Below, piece by piece: positions 23,366 to 35,470 of a DNA stretch of 64,000 bases. Source of the stretch: Diospyros lotus. Its lineage: Eukaryota; Streptophyta; Magnoliopsida; Ericales; Ebenaceae. The position numbers were made by a program, and so were the translations under genes. The notes under the pieces are model-generated. The model did no database searches, was not told the DNA's origin, and saw only the letters and a program-made list of their open reading frames with translations. The first letter of the stretch is position 1. Each line of letters opens with the position of its first letter. The DNA lies in contig NC_068349.1 in NCBI RefSeq assembly GCF_014633365.1, positions 26,364,753-26,428,752 on the forward strand. The letters are read 5' to 3'.

Positions 23366-23974
23366 TGATGAGAATGTAAAATGTCATATTTTACCCCTTT
23401 AATGTTTAGCATTTTATAATTATTTGGTACCTAAATGTATTCATTATTCTTATATTTTGACTGAGGAAGCAAAATGAGGCATTAAATGAAAAATGAAGCT
23501 AATTAGACGATTCTGGACAGTTTTGACATCACTTCGTAGTCTAGGCATAACTCTCTCGTTTGAGCTCTAATTGAGATGATTCAAGATGCTATGGAATAAA
23601 AATAAAAATATCTACAACTTTCATGTTTTGAGTTTTGAGAGATTTTGGATGAATCAAGGTCGAAATTGGGCTTGAAGTTACTGTAATTGCACAATTGGGA
23701 AAGAAATTAGTGAAGAATGGGCCATGGCAACATAGAAAGAAATATATAATATAATAATAATGCAAAGGTGAAGTAGTGAGAGCCCAATTTGAAATTGGAC
23801 TTGGATTGGAAGTGAGGAATTAAGCTCATGCATTTGCACCATATATATATAATAATATAATATTATGGAGGCCCATGGAGCAATTATTGGAGATTGAAGC
23901 CATGAGAACTTGAAGTCCAATTGCAATTGACATGGGGTCATGGAAATTGGAGATGGGCTAGGGTGTGTGATTAA

Positions 23975-25539
23975 TGTTTGAAAATGTTAGATTTTCTTTC
24001 ATATTTTTATCCCTTTCTTGTCAATTTAATGTGATAAATTGTCAATTATTCATGATTGTAGGTGTTATCCAGATACATGGATGCCATATTTGAATATGAG
24101 GAAAACCCATACGAATAACAGGGAGTCCATCCAGATATCAGTAGAAGCACCAGCCCATTCGGATAAGAAGACATGCATCCAGATGTGAAGACTAAGCATC
24201 ATTCGGATATGAAAGAATCCATTCAGATGAAAGGAAGAAGAGTAGAGTATTCGGACACCGTGATGGAAATCATTCGGATGAAGCAATTGTAGCATCTGGA
24301 TATCAGACACAAGCCCAAGGTGTCTGCTAAATTCATTCGGATAACGGTGGACTCATCCGGATAGCATCACTAAAAGAGAGAAGAATTAAGGCTGCATATT
24401 CGGATAGGGAGCTAGCCATCCAGATATCTTGTATCGCATTAGAATATAAGACCAAATATTCAGATGGTTCTCCAAGGCCAATTTAGATGGACCTCAATCA
24501 TCGAGGGAGAGGGAGAATTAACAACAACTTTCTAAATTAGGGTTTTTTTTTTTTTGTATCTCATTTTTCGTTTTGTTCTTGTTTTGTTAAGCTTCTACAT
24601 TAGCTTAGAGCTAAAAATTTCAATACATAACTCTATTATGTTCGCGTTCCATATCCCACTATTCTATTAAACTAAGTTAGCATTTACATTTCTTTACATC
24701 TCTGTATTTGCTTTACTATTCCATTAATGCAATCGCTTTATTGCTTTAGCATTCACTTTACTCTCGGTTCTCTGTAGTTAGTCATTTATAGTTTCTTTTT
24801 ACTTTGTTTTCGTTAAGTCATTTTGAAGATGTGTGGCTAAGTTCATATTTGGTCTAAGACAAGGATTGTGTCCAACGCCATTGATCCCCAAGAAAGCCAA
24901 ACCTCAACTATTGAAAATAAAAAACCTGATTTAGCTTGAGAAAATATCCTTATATTAGATCTTTGAGTTTGGATTGGGGCATAAACCTAACTTAGAATCC
25001 TCATATCACGTATGGAGATTGCTAAACCTGGAAATGTCATCATACCCAAGCTCAAATGAATGATTCATCCAGTTGTTTTGTGTTATTTATACTTCCATTT
25101 ATGGTAGCTGCTTAACATAGAATCTCTCATATCATGTATGTGGATTGCTAAACCCAGAGTTATCACCATCTTGAAGTGTATTTAATGACAAAAGCTCAAG
25201 CTATTTCAAAGTTGATCTTATCATTTAGATGTCTGATTGGGAATTAGTTGTGCTTGGCACTAAAATTGTCTTGACCCAAGATTCACCATAAACAGTAAAC
25301 AGTTAAACTTAATTATTCACAACAACCAAATCAATTCTTCATCTATTAGAACCAATTAATATGGTGTAATTATTTCTTTCCATAGATAATCTCCCAGTGA
25401 ATTGACTCGGACTCATCAGAAAAATTAAATTTCCTGCTACGTGTTCACTTGTGCACTGGCGAGTATAAATGCCTCACCCAATTGTGATGAATGAATATCT
25501 AATTGAATTAAATTTTTGTTGTAGGGTGAATGGTGAGCA
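23975..25539 (+). mobile_element. Solo LTR W (about 1565 bp) inside the Athila-like LTR
   Basis: TGTTTGAAAATG to GTAGGGTGAATGGTGAGCA, with flanks ATTAA (23970-23974) and ATTAG (25540-25544). Its 3' third parallels the reverse complement of V and X: a CCCAGTGAATTGACTCGG passage and a GTAGGGTGA terminus. V, W and X are therefore one broad LTR family. The left end is less certain than the right. Confidence 0.62.
24066..24475. repeat. Interspersed ATTCGGAT/ATCCGGAT words in LTR W
   Basis: Five ATTCGGAT, one ATCCGGAT and several ATCCAGAT or ATTCAGAT variants over about 410 bp. ATTCGGAT joins half of ATTCGAAT to half of ATCCGGAT. The array lies near the start of W. Confidence 0.85.
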
Positions 25540-28500
25540 ATTAGTGTGGTATGCTTACAACATATATATATATATAATATATATGGGAAATTAAGGATGA
25601 AGCAGCTCACGGAGGAAAGTAGCGGCACATTAAGGCAAGAGGCAGACGAAATTAAGAGGGCAGCAGCCGATTGAGAATTTTCTCTTCCCTTTTTCTAATT
25701 TCGTTTAAGTTTTCATGATGGCTCTGCATGGCTAGTTTTTTATACTTGGTTTAAGGAAATGGAAGCCTCGGAATCAATAAAACCGTGAGATCTAATTTGT
25801 TTTTATCATTCAATTTATGCTTTGAGTATCGGATGTTCTTCTGTACCTATCTTTATGATTGTCTTGTTTAATTACTAGGAGGTCTACTAGTTTATTATTC
25901 GTTGCAATCTACTACTGAGTTAGATATCAAATCCATAATTGTTTGATCCCTCTAATTTGTGAAATAACTAAGATTTAATGATTTGCTGCGTAAAAAATTA
26001 TTAGATCTTAGGAAGAGCGCTCGACTAAATTAAATACAACCGTTTGTGCTTGGGTTGTTTAGTTTCATCGATCTCTCTAACTCTTAAGGTTGCTACTAGA
26101 TTAAACCTTTAGCGCTTATCTTGGGTTATTTAGTAGTTAGGGTTGATTAGATCGCTTGTTTTCTAATTAACTATGGCTAAGGAGAGATAGAAAAATAGTT
26201 TTAATAATGAATATTCAGAGTGTGAATTGATATATATATATTTGTATCGATGATTAGTTGCAAGATTTTGATGGTGGATGTTGACTTAGACCAATGTTTG
26301 TTCTTTTGATTGATTTTGATATTTCAATTTGAATTGTTGCTTAGTCGTTTTTCTTAAAATTGTTTTCATTATACTCAACCCTCCCTTCATTGTTCATGTA
26401 GCATAAAACTAGGCTAGATACTCTCCATGGGAACGATCCTTACTCGCACTACTACATATATTTTTAGGAGTATAGGTTTTATTTTTGGTTTCTTGTGACA
26501 ACACACCAGCTAGACAGAGAGAGTTAGGGAGATTAAAGGCAGAAATGAATTTGGGTTACAAATCAAAATGGGCTTCTCAAACTTGATAGTCTTACTATCA
26601 AGACCAATGAGTTGCAATGTCTATGAGAGAAGCAAAAGGAGCAATGGGAGTTAGGGTTTCTTGATTGGGAGAAGAACAATAAGGATGGTCGAGAGAAAAA
26701 ATGAGCCAATAAGCACTTTAGTTGTTTTTTCTTTCTCTCGGCACAAACACAAACATATATACTCCCAAAAATGGAAACCCTAAGGCACACAAAAGGAGGA
26801 ATACGACAAGGAGATCATGAGGGGACAAGGGAGAGAGAAAAAGGCATGCCAAGGATGTATGTCATCCTCCCCCGTCTTCCTATCATTTGTTGTTGCCACG
26901 CGTCCACCTTTTCATTGCAGAAGACAACAAACGGTCTTGCAATCTACGAGCATCATCGACATAAATGGTTGATAGTTCGCAAGAACCTATCGACAGTTTT
27001 GCTCGATCAATCCATAGTTTCCAAAAAGTTATCAACCGATTTTGACCCCTTTATACAAACTTCTGAAAATTGCATCTAGGCCCCACCACAAACACTTAAT
27101 GACACTTTCACCATCTCATAATGAAACCGAGGCTCCCGTTAACTCTTAACGGCGTGCCTGCCAACTCTTGAGGATTAATCTTTATTAATTGATCATTTTA
27201 ATCCCTACTCGTTAACTCTTAACGGTAAACGTTATTAACTCTTAATGATGATTTCAGCCTTAATCACTTAGCTAACCATCACACTCAGATATGCATGTGA
27301 CCTTTTAGGTTCACTACTAAGTAGCAATTAGGAAACGTCAACCACCTTGGTGTTAACCAAATACCTTTAGTCTACAACGAGGATCTCTCCATCTCCTCGA
27401 AGTACCTTGAAAGACCCTGAGTGACAACTAACATTATGTCAACCTGATCATATCAGTAATGAAATCTTACTTCAGAATAGAACCTATTTGGGCTTTCAAT
27501 TCTTGTGTATTATAATCCCTCCATCAATTATTATCTCGATCGAATTAGAATTATGGACTGATTAAACTCACTAACTTGATGATTATGCCAAAATCAGTGT
27601 GGTGAGATTGAGTTGATACATTGGAATTCCTTCCAACATTGGAACACTTTCCAATCAAGTGTACCCTGGCCAGGGGTTTCTTCAATCAAGACCACCACTG
27701 ATCACATAGGATGTTCACCTCACGCCGGACGTCGATGGATCCCACTAGCAATCACCTGTCTCCATACACCACTACATAGGGACCACATAGTACATCTCGC
27801 TCCCGGTAATTGGATGGTTCTTAGCAACGATAAATCCCTAACACTAACATACAAGACAATTGTGTTGGCTCCGATCTAAGGACCAATAACACAATCGAAG
27901 CCTGTGATAGATTATAGATCCTTTTAGCCATGTGATTTATCACGAGCATCACATTTAGTAGATGTTCCTGTTAGTGTTAATGCCCTAATGCTAGATTTAG
28001 ATGACATCTGGCATTTATATTTATGGGACTAATGATGTAATACTTGCAATATATAATAAAATATGTTTTCATATTTAAGGTCATATCTTCATTCATAGCT
28101 CTCTAATCATTAATATGAATGAGTCCTTAGATTTCCTGTTAAAGGTCTTATTCTTAAGTGTTGAGAATATGTGACAATTGACCTTTGTAATAAGGATGTC
28201 TTAATGGTTATTCACTATCCTTAGACTTCTCATATGAGGACTATGATTAGTCGAGTACGGACTGGCACATGAGATACTACCTTTGATTAGTATGAGATAC
28301 TAATGATAAAGAATGGTGAGTCGCATGCCATAATCCATAAGATGGATATAGTATACATGTGGGTAGGTGTTAATGAAATGCTTATTGAATGTGACGCACG
28401 TGATAGATCACATGGCTCGGAGGATCTATGATCTATCACAGGCTTCGATCGTGTTACTGGTCCTTAGACCAGAAGCAACACAGTTGTCTTATATATCGAT

Positions 28501-28767
28501 GTCAGGAATTTTCCATTGCTAAATATCATTCAGTTACCGAGTGGGAGATGCATTGCGTGGTTCCTGTACAGTGGCGTATGGAGATAGGTGATTGCTAATG
28601 GAATCCGTCGACCTCCGGCGTGAGGTGAATAACCTATGCGATCAGTGGTGGTTATGGTTGCATAAATCCCTGGCCAGGGTACACATGATTGAAAAGGTGT
28701 TTCTAATGTCGGAAGGTGTTTCGATGTGTCATCTCAATCACACCACACTAGATCTTGGCATAGCTAT

Positions 28768-30455
28768 TGTGACACCCGTAACTTACTTACATGCTTAATG
28801 ATAATAATATTCATATAAAAATATCCGGAGCTTAAAACCAAAATCATACTTCCTTTAAATCAAATAAAATTCTAAAACATGCTTTATGGCATACATATAG
28901 GAAAAGATCAGAGTTCAACCCTAAAAACATTGTTTCAAAAGGAAACTAAACTTAAATTCTTGAAAATCCTTTTTAAACAAGCCACCACGCTCCACGTCCA
29001 TGTCCCGATATCCTCATTCATACTTACCTGGGGAGGGGGAAACATAAGGGGGGTGAGATTATGCAAATCTCAGTAAGTACAAGAGAACCATCATATGTAT
29101 TTAAACAAGTCATGGCATAACATAACATATCATATGGAGACACGAGAGGTTCCACCAACTTGCAGAGGTAAGAACCCTCGTGCGTAGCGCTACTGAGCTC
29201 CAGTCCCGAAACTTGCGTGAACATAACATAATATGAGGGACCACATAACATAGTTCATAGTCTTGCTTAAACATCATAAATAGTTCATAATGTACTTACC
29301 TTAACTTGGTTTGATGAGATTTGAATCTTGAAGGCTTCACCTTTACAAAAGCTTGAATCACTCCCATCTAGCACGAATTTATCCCAACTTAGAATGAGGA
29401 AACCCTTGGCCATGAGCCTTATTTATAGGCTTGAAAACTTGGCCACCAAGTAAGTCACAATCATTTCAAATCTTTTCTAAATCTTTCAAGATATTCCAAT
29501 CATTTCAAATCTTCTAAAATATTCTCTAATCATTCCAAATCTTCTAAGATTTTCTGCAATCATTCTTATCCGAATCAAATCTTATCTAAATCTTATCCAA
29601 ATAAGATCTTATCCAAATCAAACCAAATCTTATCCTTAAAGTCATCATGAGGCTTAATCTTTATCTCTAAAGTCATCATGAACCTTTATCTTATCTCTAA
29701 AGTCATCATAAGGCTTCATCCTTATCTCTAAAAATCATTTATGAGGCTTTTCTTGAATCTCCCAAATGCCCTCAGTAAAAAGGTTTCAATAATTACACTT
29801 TGGCCCAAACTTTTCCGATAATTTCACTTAGACCCTTTTCAACTTGGTCCCTAGGCCAATTTTTAATTGCATTTTAGTCCCCAAAGAAATGACTAATTAC
29901 GCTAATACCCCTAATTTTTAGGTAAATTACACTTTTACCCTAACCTTAATATTTACGATTTTGCCCCTAGCTCAAAAACTAAACTTCTCTTTAAAGACTT
30001 TCATAACCCTTTGAAATATACTAAAACATTCCATTGAAAATTCCGAAAAAATATTGTTTCGACCTCCCTCTGTCAATTTCGAAAAAAACTGCACTTAGGC
30101 CCGAATCTTCGTTTTGGCTACAAACCTTTTTGTTTCTTCCAAAAACTACTAAAGGGTTGCTCTACATACCAAATATGAACTTTCTCAGGGTTCCGTTGAC
30201 TTCTCGGATGCCCCGTACGATAATTCGATATTTCAGCCTAAATCACTATTGCCTTTTTAACTGTACCGGAAACCATTCCTGATCCAATTTCTTTCGGTGC
30301 CATAAATCATACCTCGAGATGCTTGATGATGCATCTAGACTCTAGGGCACTCCCTGCAGTTGATTCAACAACTAATTGCCTTTTCAAGCCCATTTTTCGG
30401 TATTTTAAACTACCTTAACATACGGGGCAACCTTACGAAAATATGGGGTATGACA
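28768..30455 (-). mobile_element. Solo LTR P2 (1688 bp) inside M
   Basis: TGTGACACCCGTAAC to GGGTATGACA, with an exact target duplication GCTAT (28763-28767 and 30456-30460). On the minus strand it has CCTATAAATAAGG near 29425, a donor-like AAG|GTAAGT at 29299, a hairpin at 29072-29054 and an acceptor-like CCCCAG|G at 29038. The predicted intron is about 262 nt. Its true 5' portion (30180-30455) carries the GTACCCTAG...GAAATTGGAT...TTTCGGTACA-type module also seen in A, R and T. Confidence 0.92.
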
Positions 30456-30849
30456 GCTATCAAGTTAGTGAGTTTAATCAATCCATGACTCTCACTCGAT
30501 CGGGTTGTTAATCGATGGAAGGATTATAGTACACGGGAATTGGAAGCCCAAATAGGTTCTCAAGAAGTATGACTTCATTACTGGTAGGATCGCCCTGACA
30601 TAATGCTAGTTGTTACTCAGGGTCTTTCGAGTTACATCGGGGAAATGGAGAGATCCTCATTGTAGACTAAAATATTTGGTTGACGTCAAAGGGTTTGACG
30701 TGTCTCGATTGCTACTTAGTGGTGAACCTAGAAGGTCACACGTATCCAAGTGTAGTGGTTAATTAAGTGATGAAAGTTATAATATTCATTAAGGCTTAAT
30801 GATTTTTACCGGGATATTAATAATGAGAGTGGTTCTCATTAGATAATTA

Positions 30850-31500
30850 ATTCTTATATAATATTTTATGTATAATAGTTATACATATATTATATTATAT
30901 TGAGAGAATTAATTTAAATTAAATATATGAAAATTTCCATTATCTATATAATATATATGATATATTATATAGATATTAATAGAGAATTTCCATTCTATAT
31001 AATATATATGATATATTATATAGAAAAGACAAGAGTACTCCCAATATATAATATATATGATATATTATATGGAAAAGAAAATGGCACTTTCAATATATAA
31101 TATATGAGATATATTATATGATAAAAGAAAATAGCACTTCAAATAATATATATGATATATTATTGAAAAGAAAATATGCACTTCCATTATATTTAATATA
31201 TAATATATTTTATTGAAATGGGAAGTGCACTTCAAATAATATATATGATATATTATTGAAAAGAAATATGCACTCCTATTATATATAATATATAATATAT
31301 TTTATTGAAATGGAAAGAGCACCTGAAATAATATATATGATATATTATTGAAAAGAAAAATGCACTTTCATTTTATATAATATATAATATATTTTATTAA
31401 AAATGGAAAGAGCACTTCAAATAATATATGATATATTATATTAAAAAGAAAAATTCACTTTCATTATATATAATATATGTGATATATTATATTGAAAATA
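30850..31500. repeat. AT-rich near-palindromic minisatellite in LTR M
   Basis: About nine degenerate units, each with an ATAATATATATGATATATTAT-like core followed by AAAAGAAAATGCACTT-like spacer. It lies just upstream of the TATA box of M, in the U3 position. Confidence 0.85.
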
Positions 31501-32495
31501 ATATGGCCATCTCCTCCTATAAATAGGTGATCATGGAGAGAAATGAATGTATGAGAAATTATTTGGCCATAAGCTCTTATGCTTCTTATTCTTGTTGAAA
31601 TTCTCTTAGCCATTACTCCCAATTTTTCTCTTGATTCCATTGTTGCTAGTGTAGCAAGTCCAACCTAACAGAAAGTCTATTAGTTTTTGGAATCTATTTA
31701 TCTTTCATCTCCTACACTTAGCTTGGCTAGCACATAAGTTAAGTTGTAGGATTCATTCTCTACTTGGAGCATGGACTAACTAGGACCCTCGTGCTTTCGA
31801 GGGACAGTTCGATCTAACTGGTTAACTGTTTGGAAGCTGTTGGTGTGCAACCGTTGCTATCTTGGAAAAGTTCCAACCTCTACACCGGACTTCAAACCAT
31901 CGTAAGGTATATTTGGCATGGTTTAATTTTTGTATTGCATATGGTCATAGGAAACCAAGTCTTGCAAGGTGGTCTTGAATTTATTTCCGTTGCGTTACTA
32001 TTTATGTTTTTTAAAAAGTTTTAAAAACAATAAAACCCTTGCACCGATACACCAAGAGTTGGGGTTTCCCTTCAGTTCCACTAGCATCTACCCACATGTA
32101 TACTATATCCATCTTATGGATTATGATATGTGACTCACCATCCTTTATCATTAGTATCTCATACTAATCAAAGGTAATATCCCATGTGCGACTCCATACT
32201 CGACTAATCATAGTTCCCTTCTGAGAAGTCTAAGGACTGAGAATTATCATTAAGATGTCTTTAATACAAAGGTCCTTAGCCACATGTTCTTAACACTTAA
32301 GAATAAGACCTTTAACAAGAAATCTAAGGACTCATTCATATATAATGATCGAAGAGCTATGAATGAAGATGTGATCTCAAAATATGAAAACATATTTTTG
32401 TTATATTTATTTGTGCAAGAATTACATCTTTAATCCCATAATCATAATTGTTAGCTGCCATCTAAATATAGCATTAGGGCACTAATACTAACAAG

Positions 32496-32828
32496 AACTC
32501 CCTAAGAGAATAAGCTAATCGGGTAAAAGATGAGCTGAAGAGGCAGTAAGAAATTGAGGTAGCACTTTAGGAGGCCAATGCCTCAGTAATAGAGGAGCAT
32601 CGCCATACCTTGGATGAGCAAAATGATTTGCTAATCTAGCTTTAGTAGGAGAAGACAAAGGATGAAGAAATGACCCACCAATTCAAAAATGTAGACATTG
32701 AGGGTTTTCGCGCCATGGTAATAAAGGAATATCAGCTCTTGGGTATACCATGAAGACAAGGAGAGCTATGTCTCAGGCTTTATGAAGTATGGTTTCTATT
32801 CGGCCCGAGGGTACTTGGAGAGGGCACA
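32496..32828 (+). pseudogene. Decayed coiled-coil coding remnant, first part
   Basis: One frame reads ANRVKDELKRQ, EIEVAL, EANASVIEEHRHTLDEQNDL, EKTKDEEMTHQFKNVDIEGF and AMVIKEYQ. It is rich in Glu, Lys and Leu as in a coiled coil, and broken by several TAG/TAA codons. Downstream the frame reads DKESYV-like text to YLERAH, where LTR T interrupts it. I suspect an accessory or gag-related ORF of a Ty3/gypsy (Tat-type) element but cannot name it. Confidence 0.5.
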
Positions 32829-35138
32829 TGTAATACCCAAAAATTTTGGGTTGTTTTGGGAATAAGTATTTTGATAGAAATACAAAATTTCATGGAAATT
32901 GGTATCAAAATAGCCTAAAAAAGTGATCAAATCAACTGTAGGGAATGTCTTGGAGCTTAGATACCTACGAAAAAGGGTATTGGATTGAGGAACATCTCGA
33001 GGTATGACTTTTAGCATTAAAAGAAATTGGATCAAAGACAGTTTTCAGTATATCTATGGTTCAAGCTAAAAAATTGAATTATTGTAAGGAACTTCCAAAA
33101 AGTCAACAAAACCCTATAAGGATTCAAGTTTTCATAAGGAACAATCCTGAAGTGGTTTTGGGATGAAACAAGAGGGTTTCGCGATCAAAGCATACTTTCA
33201 AGCCTAAGTGTAATTTTCTAAAACTTGGCTGTGTGTGATAAAATGAAACTTGGAGGGTAAAATGTGAATAAGAAAAGTTAAGGGTTCATATGGAATTTTT
33301 GGAAACTCAAGGGGTTGCTTAGAATGGCCCAAAATGCAATTTTTAAACTTGAGGGAGTGAAAGTGCAATTTTTGAAAGTTTGGCAGTGTGAACATTACCA
33401 GCCGTCGGTCACCTCTCCCATTGCCGATTGTGGCCGGTGGGGGCTTCAAGGAAGGGCTTAGAGGGTTCAGGGCTAGGGGTTGTTTCATTGGGACCTGTCC
33501 ACGGCCAAGGATAGACTACTTCAACGGTAGATGTGATCCAAATTTTGGCCGTGTCTTGGCTGGAAAATCAAAGCTTTGAAAGGTCAGTTTGGGGTCTAAT
33601 GATGATCATTTTGGGTTGATCTGAGGCAGGCTAGGGCATTAAAGACCTTGGATGGAATGACCAAGGGCATCTCGATTTTGGGTATAAATAGAGGTCGAAG
33701 GGTCGAGATTTTTCATAAGTTCAGGCTCAAATTGAAGGCTTTAAAGGGTGAATTGAGGGCTAAGGATAAGGGGCTTTTGTTTTTTGAATTTGGTGGAGTG
33801 TTTATAGAGAGTTTGGTGAGCATTCATATAGGTTTGAGTGGGTTTCGAGGGGTTCCCAGAAAGCTAGGCGGTAAACGGTCGGTTGGGCCACCTCTAATGT
33901 TTGTTTCATGCCAAAGTTGGTACCTCTGTGATTGACTAAGGGTGTAGAGCAAGGTGGGAGCAAAATCCAGTGATCGTCAATGGTTGGAGCCAGAGAAGAT
34001 GACCAGTGCGTGAGGTACACACGTCAATCCTCACTCACAGTACACGAGCATAGTGCGTGAGGGCATGTGGCCAATAGGTAATTTTTGGAATTTTTTTAAT
34101 ATTTTTAAGAAATTATTTTATGAATTATGGTGTTGAAAAATTTGAAAAAATGTTTGAGGAGATATTTATTTTGAATTTATCGAGGTAAAAATAAGAAAAA
34201 AAAAGAAAAAAAATGAAGAAATTATGAAAAAATAGGTGTTGATATTTCTTTGAATAAATATAATGGTCAGTAGACGAAAATTGAGGTCAGGCATGATATT
34301 CTAGAAATTTCAAGTTTGTGTTAAAGGTCAGTGATTTTTTCCCAAAAACTTATACATATTATGTCTTGTCTATATTGTGCATGATATTCATGAATGTTGC
34401 TAAATCATATGTAATTTATGAACATTTTTGTCATATTTGTACATATATTATTGCATCGATAGTCATCATTTTTCACATGGCATGATATTATTGGCATATT
34501 GATACTTATGGATGGGATGGGATGGGATGTTGCCTTGATAGTGTAGTTGTAATTCTCCAAGGGAGTTGTTGGAACAACGTATAGGAGTACCCCGTTGCCT
34601 TATGTGCATGCTGGAATGACTATTTAGGGTTCTGTGCGGGGCTGGATTGCCAGGGAAGTTACACTAGGGTATCATTTTATACATGTCTATGCATCATTCA
34701 TTCATGTTGTTTTAACCCTTTCTTAGAAGATTCATATTCTAATGTTGGACATTTGTCCCTAGAATATTCCACGTTCCAGGCGAGACGAGCGGACAGAAGG
34801 GTAAGAGGGTGATTGAGGCATGAGCAAGGTGGAGGTTGTGATGGGTCCTAAGCCAAGACTAGGACAAGTTATCTAGTTAAATTGATTTATTTTCATTTTA
34901 GGTTATTGTAATATTATGATGGACGAACAATATATACGAACTTATTTATGTTATGATTTATGAGATTACTTACGGTTCTGATTCTGCTTCCGCTTATGAA
35001 TAAGGTTACTGTTCCTTAGTTCTGTTTTGGGAATGTTATCATTATATGAGTATGTTGAGGATTTTAGTGTGAACTGTGAATGTATGTGAGAAAAAAAATC
35101 CTAGCATAATTAATGCCCTAAAAAGGAGGGGTGTTACA
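32829..35138 (+). mobile_element. Solo LTR, family T (2310 bp)
   Basis: TGTAATACCCAAA to GGGGTGTTACA. TATAAATA lies at 33683-33690, hairpin TTAGAA/TTCTAA at 34723-34742 and acceptor-like TTCCAG|GCG at 34778-34779. ACATG occurs at 32826-32830 and 35139-35143. That fits a target duplication if one TG was lost at the left junction, and removing the insert gives a continuous host frame (ERAHAWE). Confidence 0.8.
34723..34779 (+). promoter_or_regulatory. Hairpin plus acceptor-like site in LTR T
   Basis: TTAGAA (34723-34728) pairs with TTCTAA (34737-34742). TTCCAG|G follows at 34774-34780. Compared with A1, both arms differ and pairing is kept. Confidence 0.45.
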
Positions 35139-35470
35139 ACATGCCTGGGAGATAATTATTCGAACTCATTTACTCGATAAAAATAGTTAAAGGTGGCGCT
35201 TGCGATTGGAGAGAGTCCGAGGACCCATATTCGAAGGCACTAGAGGAATACCTGAATGCTAGAGTGGGGGATTTACCTAACCCAAAGGGTTCGTGGAGCC
35301 CGTATGTGCCAGAGCAGGACATAGATTCTCTAACGCCAGCAAGTCTTACAGCTTCATAGGGGACAAAGGTGATTGATGCCCTGGCTGACATTGACTTCAC
35401 GACCTTGGACTTTACAAAAGGGGTTTCCACTTCTCTACCTAAGAATAATTTCCCTGGGACACCAATTTAA
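35139..35470 (+). pseudogene. Decayed coding remnant, second part
   Basis: This continues the 32.5 kb frame after LTR T, with stops. No domain is recognisable. The minus-strand open frame 35170-35430 overlaps it and is probably its shadow. Confidence 0.35.

Larger units (their letters stand above)
23366..26508 (+). mobile_element. 3' LTR of the Athila-like element, split by W
   Basis: It starts TGATGAGAATG after the polypurine tract. It ends near 26508 after the passage CTCCATGGGAACGATCCTTACTCGCACTACTAC and TTGTGACAACACACCA, a terminus I recognise from many plant LTRs of this type. Net length without W is about 1.57 kb. There are no coding frames. The exact 3' end is uncertain by a few bases. 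Confidence 0.78.
27969..32074 (+). mobile_element. Solo copia-type LTR M, inserted in N and split by P2
   Basis: TGTTAGTGTTAATGCCC to GGTTTCCCTTCA, with an exact target duplication GTTCC (27964-27968 and 32075-32079). Net length without P2 is about 2.41 kb. CCTATAAATAGG near 31518 gives the plus orientation. It belongs to the same family as N, in the opposite direction. Confidence 0.85.
26509..32493 (-). mobile_element. Copia-type LTR N (partial), split by M
   Basis: On the minus strand it starts TGTTAGTATTAGTGCCC at 32493. It runs to 32075, jumps M, and resumes at 27968 down to about 26510, where the left end is lost at the Athila junction. Its sequence is the reverse complement of M over both parts; for example GTATACTATATCCATC near 32098 pairs with 28345. 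The ORFs at 26563-27079 and 27613-27879 are chance frames. Copia is inferred from LTR style only. Confidence 0.65.
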
